Positions 53,436 through 58,319 of a stretch of DNA of 58,319 nt are shown one piece after another. The notes below the pieces were generated by a model. The model saw only the letters and a list, made by a program, of their open reading frames with translations, searched no databases and was not told the origin of the DNA. Source of the stretch: CAG-791 sp000431495 (GTDB taxonomy: Bacteria > Bacillota > Clostridia > Lachnospirales > Lachnospiraceae); NCBI GenBank assembly GCA_052117605.1, contig JBQKIT010000018.1. One strand, 5' to 3'. How positions within the stretch are numbered: position 1 is the stretch's first letter; each line of letters starts with the position of its first letter. Made by a program: the position numbers and the translations under genes.

Positions 53436-54560
53436 ATGCGTAACTACTTAAACAATTATCAAATGCAGATAACGGCATTATCTCCCATTCACGTGGGAGA
53501 CGGAAAGCAAATGGGGAAAAAAGAATATATCCAGCTGCGTCCGCAGGGACCGGTTCTGGTTCCGGATCTGCAAAAGATGTTCCGGTATTTATCGATGATG
53601 CACAAAGATGTTGCGTATTCCTCATTCATGCTCGGAAACAGTAAGGATGGACTTGGGCAATGGTTGATCCAACAGAAAATTGACAAAAAGAAAATTGAAT
53701 CCTGGACAAAATACCAGATGGATGCAGGCGATGCGTTTATCAAGGCCAATAACGGGAAAAATGGTACGCCAAAGGACATCAGGTGTTTTGTCAAAGATGC
53801 ATATGGGAATCCATATGTACCTGGCTCCGGAATGAAAGGAATGATTCGTACGGCTCTGTTGGCCAAAGAAATCAGAGATAATCCGGATGGTTTTGATTCC
53901 CTGCTGGATGAGGTGTTTTTGTCTGCAAGAGACGGAGGACGGAGAAATTCTTTTTTACAGAAAGAAACCAGAGATCTTGAAACAGAAGCATTTCATTCTC
54001 TTACCCGTGATGAAAAAAAGAAGAGCAATGCGATCAATTCGATCATGTCAGGATTGATCGTGAGCGATAGTCAGCCAATTGACACAAATAATTTGATTCT
54101 AACCCAGAAAATCGATTATTCTTTGGATCGAAAGGAAAATCCGCTCCCGATATTGAGAGAAGCACTGGCTCCGGGTACAAAGATTTCTTTTTCCATTACG
54201 ATTGATACCGACCTATGCAAGTATACGATAGAGGATATTCTTGAGGCTTTGGACGATTTTCAAATGGACTGTTACAGGTATTTCCATGTTCGATTCGGAA
54301 GAGGGACCAAAAACGATGGAATTGTATGGCTTGGTGGAGGAACAGGATTTCTTTCCAAGACAATTATCTATTCTGCATTTGAGGAACGTGGTGTAAGAGT
54401 TACAGATTCGATTTTCAAAACGACGTTGGGAAACAATTATTATAAACATAAGCATGACAGAGACCTTGGAGTACGGCTGGCACCTCATGTGTGTAAATGT
54501 ACCAGGTATCATGGAAAACTGTACGATATGGGTATGGGAAAGATAGAGGTTGTTTCATGA
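53436..54560 (+). CDS. csm5: Csm5, RAMP subunit at the crRNA 3' end
   Basis: 374 residues. RAMP features: ITALSPIHVGDGKQMGKKEYI near the start, YVPGSGMKGMIRTALLAKEI, and a C-terminal LYDMGMGKIEVVS. In related systems Csm5 recruits host nucleases to trim crRNA. It is the last interference gene before the array; no terminator is seen between its stop and the first repeat. Confidence 0.93.
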   Translation: MRNYLNNYQMQITALSPIHVGDGKQMGKKEYIQLRPQGPVLVPDLQKMFRYLSMMHKDVAYSSFMLGNSKDGLGQWLIQQKIDKKKIESWTKYQMDAGDAFIKANNGKNGTPKDIRCFVKDAYGNPYVPGSGMKGMIRTALLAKEIRDNPDGFDSLLDEVFLSARDGGRRNSFLQKETRDLETEAFHSLTRDEKKKSNAINSIMSGLIVSDSQPIDTNNLILTQKIDYSLDRKENPLPILREALAPGTKISFSITIDTDLCKYTIEDILEALDDFQMDCYRYFHVRFGRGTKNDGIVWLGGGTGFLSKTIIYSAFEERGVRVTDSIFKTTLGNNYYKHKHDRDLGVRLAPHVCKCTRYHGKLYDMGMGKIEVVS

Positions 54561-54695
54561 TTTTGCGCCGTTGCTTGATTTTGCAGGCTTTTTCCAGCTT
54601 AGCTCACACAATTATGTTATCCCCGAAGGGGAAAAACGTTTTGCGCCGCAAAACGGCTTATAGACCAAGGAAATCAGAGAGGTTCAAAGGTCAGG
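54561..54695 (+). promoter_or_regulatory. CRISPR leader with a stray repeat-core hairpin
   Basis: 135 bases between csm5 and the first repeat. TTATCCCCGAAGGGGAAAAAC (54617-54637) carries the CCCCGAAGGGG stem of the array repeat and its AAAC end but lacks the rest. TTTTGCGCCG occurs twice (54561-54570, 54639-54648); the second copy starts an 8-bp palindrome GTTTTGCG-C-CGCAAAAC (54638-54654). I see no convincing -35/-10 pair. Confidence 0.6.
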
Positions 54696-55870
54696 ATTGA
54701 GGAATAGATAGTCCCCGAAGGGGACGGAAACTCATATCTGACAATGAATCACTCAATCATGATCAGATTGAGGAATAGATAGTCCCCGAAGGGGACGGAA
54801 ACTGTTAATGTCAACATTGACGTTTACAATTGTTGATTGAGGAATAGATAGTCCCCGAAGGGGACGGAAACTCACTCATGATCAGATCACTCATGATCAG
54901 ATCACTCAATTGAGGAATAGATAGTCCCCGAAGGGGACGGAAACAGCAGCGAAGCGTATTCTCGCTGACTGGGGATTGGATTGAGGAATAGATAGTCCCC
55001 GAAGGGGACGGAAACGTTTAGGCCTTGTCAGCCTTGAAAGTTTCAAGTACGGATTGAGGAATAGATAGTCCCCGAAGGGGACGGAAACAGTTTGGCTATT
55101 TTGTCATCGTTCGGGATATCCATTGAGGAATAGATAGTCCCCGAAGGGGACGGAAACTCATTACCCTCATTCCATAAAAAACAAATTGTCAAAATTGAGG
55201 AATAGATAGTCCCCGAAGGGGACGGAAACGAACGTTTCTACGTTGTCCACAATCTTCACTCCATTGAGGAATAGATAGTCCCCGAAGGGGACGGAAACCA
55301 ACGTTGACATTTGCTATCATTGCGTCTTTCATAATTGAGGAATAGATAGTCCCCGAAGGGGACGGAAACTTCCTGATATATTTTTCAATATCAGCGGGAT
55401 TCAATCCCATTGAGGAATAGATAGTCCCCGAAGGGGACGGAAACTCTTCTGCAAGTCGGTTTGCATCGAAAACAGAAATTGAGGAATAGATAGTCCCCGA
55501 AGGGGACGGAAACCAATATTCAAACCGTCCGTATAGATCGTGCTTTTGATTGAGGAATAGATAGTCCCCGAAGGGGACGGAAACTCTGAGAACATTTGTG
55601 ATGCGGATCTGAAGAGCAATTGAGGAATAGATAGTCCCCGAAGGGGACGGAAACAAAAGAGTTCCACCGCTTAGCGAAGGAACTGCATCCATTGAGGAAT
55701 AGATAGTCCCCGAAGGGGACGGAAACACTCCCGTAGTGGCGTTAAGCCGTGAACGCTCTATTGAGGAATAGATAGTCCCCGAAGGGGACGGAAACTCAAG
55801 CCCGCAATACTCGCAGGCAAATACCGTTTTCTTAATTGAGGAATAGATAGTCCCCGAAGGGGACGGAATT
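54696..55870 (+). CRISPR. CRISPR array, 17 repeats and 16 spacers
   Basis: 36-base repeats start ATTGAGGAATAGATA, contain the palindromic core GTCCCCGAAGGGGAC and end GGAAAC. Repeats begin at 54696, 54767, 54836, 54909, 54980, 55053, 55122, 55194, 55263, 55334, 55409, 55478, 55549, 55619, 55691, 55760 and 55835. All are identical except the last, whose final two bases are changed (GGAATT). Spacer lengths in order: 35, 33, 37, 35, 37, 33, 36, 33, 35, 39, 33, 35, 34, 36, 33, 39. The degenerate last repeat and the 8-base ACGGAAAC end (the expected crRNA 5' tag) indicate rightward transcription with the leader at 54561-54695. The stem-loop in the core is the likely Cas6 site. Confidence 0.97.
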
Positions 55871-55957
55871 ATTGATCTAATGCTGTGGACTGATCTTGAA
55901 ATGATCGAGTCCTATATATGAGACTGTTGAATTCGGCAGATAGAAAGGAGCCGTGAA

Positions 55958-56956
55958 ATGAGCTATTTATATGTCTGCGAGCAAGGTTCCACAATCAGCA
56001 TTGAAGAGAATCGGTTTCGAGTTACTTGCAAAGATGGCATGATTCGCAGTATACCGTCTGAAACACTGGAAATGATTGAAGTTTTTGGAAAAGTCCAGCT
56101 AACAACACAATGCATAGAAACCTGCTTGAAACGAGGAATCAATGTCGTTTTTTATTCGACGAATGGCGCTTACTTTGGAAGGCTGATTTCTACCAATCAT
56201 GTAAATGTTGAACGACAGCGTAAACAGGCTGCACTGACGGAAGATTTTTGCTTCGAGATGGCCCGAAATATTGTAAGAGCAAAGATACGAAACCAGTCCG
56301 TTATATTGCGCCGCTATGCAAGAAATTCCTGCTTTTCAGCTGACAAGCAGATTCAGGATATGCTGTATCTTTCCGGGAAATTGGAATTTTGTAAAAGTAC
56401 TGAGCAGATAATGGGGTATGAGGGTTCAGCAGCAAGGATTTACTTTGAAACCTTGGGAAAGCTGATTGATCCGGAATTTCAATTTTCCGGCAGAAACCGC
56501 AGGCCTCCTATGGACCCGTTTAATTCACTGTTGAGCCTTGGATATTCGGTGATTTTAAATGAGATATATGGGAAAATAGAAGCGAAAGGATTAAATCCTT
56601 ATTTTGGAGTTCTTCACAGGGACCGCGAGAAACATCCAACGCTTGCCAGCGACTTGATGGAAGAATGGAGAGCAACTCTGATTGACACGTTGGCAATAGG
56701 AATGCTGAATGGACATGAAATGCGGCAGGAAGATTTCTACCGTGACATCGAAAGCGGAGGAATTCTTCTGACCAAAGATGGATTTAAGACATACATAGGC
56801 AAACTGGAACATAAGATGCGCATGGATAATCGATATTTGAGTTATGTCGAATATAGCGTCAGTTTTCGCAGAGCCCTGGATTTACAGATCAATCAGTTCT
56901 GTAATGCCATAGAAGAAAATGATCCTTCCTTATACAAACCGGTCATCATTCGATAA
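55958..56956 (+). CDS. cas1: Cas1 integrase
   Basis: 332 residues; metal-dependent integrase that inserts new spacers at the leader end with Cas2. Core motifs: YEGSAARIYFE (catalytic Glu), LNPYFGVLHRDREKHPTLASDLMEEWRA (catalytic His and the D-x-x-E region). AAAGGAG precedes the ATG. It lies 87 bases after the array. Confidence 0.95.
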   Translation: MSYLYVCEQGSTISIEENRFRVTCKDGMIRSIPSETLEMIEVFGKVQLTTQCIETCLKRGINVVFYSTNGAYFGRLISTNHVNVERQRKQAALTEDFCFEMARNIVRAKIRNQSVILRRYARNSCFSADKQIQDMLYLSGKLEFCKSTEQIMGYEGSAARIYFETLGKLIDPEFQFSGRNRRPPMDPFNSLLSLGYSVILNEIYGKIEAKGLNPYFGVLHRDREKHPTLASDLMEEWRATLIDTLAIGMLNGHEMRQEDFYRDIESGGILLTKDGFKTYIGKLEHKMRMDNRYLSYVEYSVSFRRALDLQINQFCNAIEENDPSLYKPVIIR

Positions 56957-56966
56957 GAGGCAGAAG

Positions 56967-57284
56967 ATGGAAAACTATTTCTGGAACACAGAAGAAAAGG
57001 GAAATTCTAAAAAGCTCTTTGTTTTGATTATTTATGATATTGTCAGCAATAAAAGAAGAGCAAAGTTTGCCAGGGAGATGAATGGATATGGCTTTCGGGT
57101 GCAGAAATCTGCTTTTGAAGCGTTGATTGATGAAAGACTGTTTCTGAAGCTGCAGATTGAAATTCCAAAGCTCATAGACAGTGGAGAAGACAGTGTTAGA
57201 ATCTATCGAATGACCGGTTATGGTGAGGTCAAGCTATTTGGTGTAAATACAAAAATTGAAGCGGAGGATTTAATCATCGTATGA
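56967..57284 (+). CDS. cas2: Cas2
   Basis: 105-residue ferredoxin-fold partner of Cas1 in spacer integration. KLFVLIIYDIVSNKRRAKFAREMNGYGFRVQKSAFEA is recognisable, with the Asp of YDI conserved. ATG 56967 has AAGAGG upstream. The end overlaps csm6 by four bases. Confidence 0.93.
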   Translation: MENYFWNTEEKGNSKKLFVLIIYDIVSNKRRAKFAREMNGYGFRVQKSAFEALIDERLFLKLQIEIPKLIDSGEDSVRIYRMTGYGEVKLFGVNTKIEAEDLIIV

Positions 57285-58222
57285 GCAAAGTATTGTTTTC
57301 CCCGGTTGGAGGAACGGATCCTATTTCTGAGAATAACCTGCATGACGGATCACTTCTTCATATTTGCCGTTGTTATCAGCCGGATGTTGTTTATCTGTAC
57401 ATGTCAAAAGAAATATTAAATCATCATAAGCAAGATGATCGATATCTGTATTGCCTGAAGAAATTGGATGATTTACAGGGGAGATCAACGGAATATCATG
57501 TGATTGAAAGACCTGAAATGGAAAATGTTCAGGAATTTGATGTATTTTATCGGGATTTTCGATCGGAGATACAGAAGATCACAAGCGGAATGTCCAAGGA
57601 TGATTCGCTGTATCTGAATATTTCTTCTGGGACTCCTGCCATGAAGAGTGGACTTCTGGTTCTGAAAACGCTTGGGGAATTTAATTGTACGGCCGTTCAG
57701 GTAACTACACCGATGCGTGAAATGAACGAGCACACACATAGGGAAAATGATATAGAAACTCTTTGGTCGCTCGACTATGACAATCAAGAGAATTTCGTCA
57801 ATCGATGCTCCGAAGTAGAGTGTCCGACCTTATCCATGATCCATCAGGAAACAATGCTGAAAAATCTGATTGCTAAATATGACTATGCCGGAGCATTGAC
57901 AATTGCACAGACAATGCCGCAGGAAGACACTTCTAATTATCTGGCCTGGCTGAATCTGGCTTATGATCGATACCAGTTGGACCTGAAACAAGTGAGTAAG
58001 ATCCTTGGGGCGGGATCATTAGATTTTGTGTTTCCAATTCGGGATGCAGAACTTTGCAAGTATTTTGAATATGCCTTAACGCTGCAGGTCAGAATGATGA
58101 AAAGGGAATATGCTGATTTTGTGCGGGCGTTGAGTCCGATTCTGGCATGGCTATTTGATCGTATTATAAGGACGCAAACAACGATAAAGATAGACAGTTT
58201 CTGCTATAGAGACCAGCTATGA
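57281..58222 (+). CDS. csm6: Csm6, CARF half only (HEPN ribonuclease part missing)
   Basis: 313 residues against about 420-450 for full Csm6. The N-terminal CARF domain is well kept: VLFSPVGGTDPISENNLHDG, then the cyclic-oligoadenylate-binding loop LNISSGTPAMKSGLLVL and VQVTTPMREMNEHTH. The linker and the start of the C-terminal domain follow (DAELCKYFEYALTLQ, YADFVRALSPILAWLF), but the protein stops at CYRDQL, where relatives continue about 110 residues to the HEPN motif R-x(4-6)-H. No such motif is present, nor does the read-through frame after the TGA at 58220-58222 show one before its own stop at 58271. A hairpin terminator lies 68 bases later. It is therefore either a dead gene, or a sensor or cOA sponge without ribonuclease activity. 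Confidence 0.85.
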   Translation: MSKVLFSPVGGTDPISENNLHDGSLLHICRCYQPDVVYLYMSKEILNHHKQDDRYLYCLKKLDDLQGRSTEYHVIERPEMENVQEFDVFYRDFRSEIQKITSGMSKDDSLYLNISSGTPAMKSGLLVLKTLGEFNCTAVQVTTPMREMNEHTHRENDIETLWSLDYDNQENFVNRCSEVECPTLSMIHQETMLKNLIAKYDYAGALTIAQTMPQEDTSNYLAWLNLAYDRYQLDLKQVSKILGAGSLDFVFPIRDAELCKYFEYALTLQVRMMKREYADFVRALSPILAWLFDRIIRTQTTIKIDSFCYRDQL

Positions 58223-58290
58223 AAAGTCAAGCATAGATTAGCAGAAAATTATCTTTTTTATCAGTGGCTATAAAAGGGTAACTCTAACAG

Positions 58291-58311
58291 AGCTCCCCAA
58301 AGGGTGCTTTT
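58291..58311 (+). terminator. Possible terminator of the CRISPR locus
   Basis: AGCTCCC (58291-58297) pairs with GGGTGCT (58302-58308) with one mismatch and loop CAAA, followed by TTTTC-like bases. It is close to the window end. Confidence 0.4.
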
Positions 58312-58319
58312 CAAAATCT

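Noticed and set aside
55189..55728. Minus-strand open frame of 179 codons with repeated FPSPSGTIYSS
   Set aside because: It is the translated reverse complement of CRISPR repeats; repeat length is a multiple of three and many spacers keep the frame.

Overview
The window looks like chromosome from a Bacillota, class Clostridia, most likely a Lachnospiraceae-type anaerobe. This rests on gene order (pta-ackA-rpmF-plsX-acpP-rnc-smc-ftsY-ylxM-ffh-rpsP-khpA-rimM-trmD-rplS-lepB-rbgA-lepB-rnhB-yraN), on purine-rich AGGAGG ribosome binding sites, on consensus TTGACA/TATAAT promoters, and on clostridial family variants (EF-G paralogue, eukaryote-like isocitrate dehydrogenase, putative Re-type citrate synthase). 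No tRNA or rRNA gene was recognised.

Layout. 1-54: first codons of a leftward transposase-like gene, cut by the window edge. 223-18810: housekeeping block on the + strand covering acetate metabolism, lipid synthesis, RNA processing, chromosome condensation, the SRP pathway, ribosome assembly, tRNA methylation and signal peptidases. It includes an unusual membrane protein with a degenerate GH25 domain between ftsY and ylxM. 18841-30413: a PRPP synthetase variant, a radical SAM protein, an ArsR-type regulator diverging from two GH51 arabinofuranosidases, metY, and leftward tyrA-aroA. 30691-39016: leuS, an EF-G paralogue, and an operon of a citramalate/homocitrate-synthase-like enzyme (probably Re-citrate synthase), a GntR/FCD regulator and icd. 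39115-48057: accessory stretch with an ABC-F ATPase behind a 5'-terminal attenuator-like hairpin, a deletion remnant of a hybrid histidine kinase, a Ser/Thr kinase with a zinc-ribbon membrane protein, a second, frameshifted zinc-ribbon protein, a flavodoxin, an Rpn-type nuclease and a nicotinamidase-like protein.

48344-58311: a complete-looking type III-A CRISPR-Cas locus, all rightward: cas6, cas10/csm1, csm2, csm3, csm4, csm5, a 17-repeat/16-spacer array, cas1, cas2 and a csm6 gene that stops before the HEPN ribonuclease motif. This block is visibly more A/T-rich than the housekeeping block. Cas10 keeps both the HD and the GGDD motifs, so DNase and cyclic oligoadenylate synthesis look possible, yet the encoded Csm6 has only the CARF sensor half. 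The leader between csm5 and the array carries a stray hairpin matching the repeat core, and leader-proximal spacers 1 and 3 are related to each other.

Most notable for follow-up: the CARF-only Csm6, the leader hairpin, the spacer relationship, the 5'-terminal terminator in front of the ABC-F gene, the putative Re-citrate synthase/GntR/Icd operon with a palindromic operator on its -10 box, the catalytically degenerate GH25 protein, and a 21-bp perfect inverted repeat overlapping the ylxM-ffh promoter.
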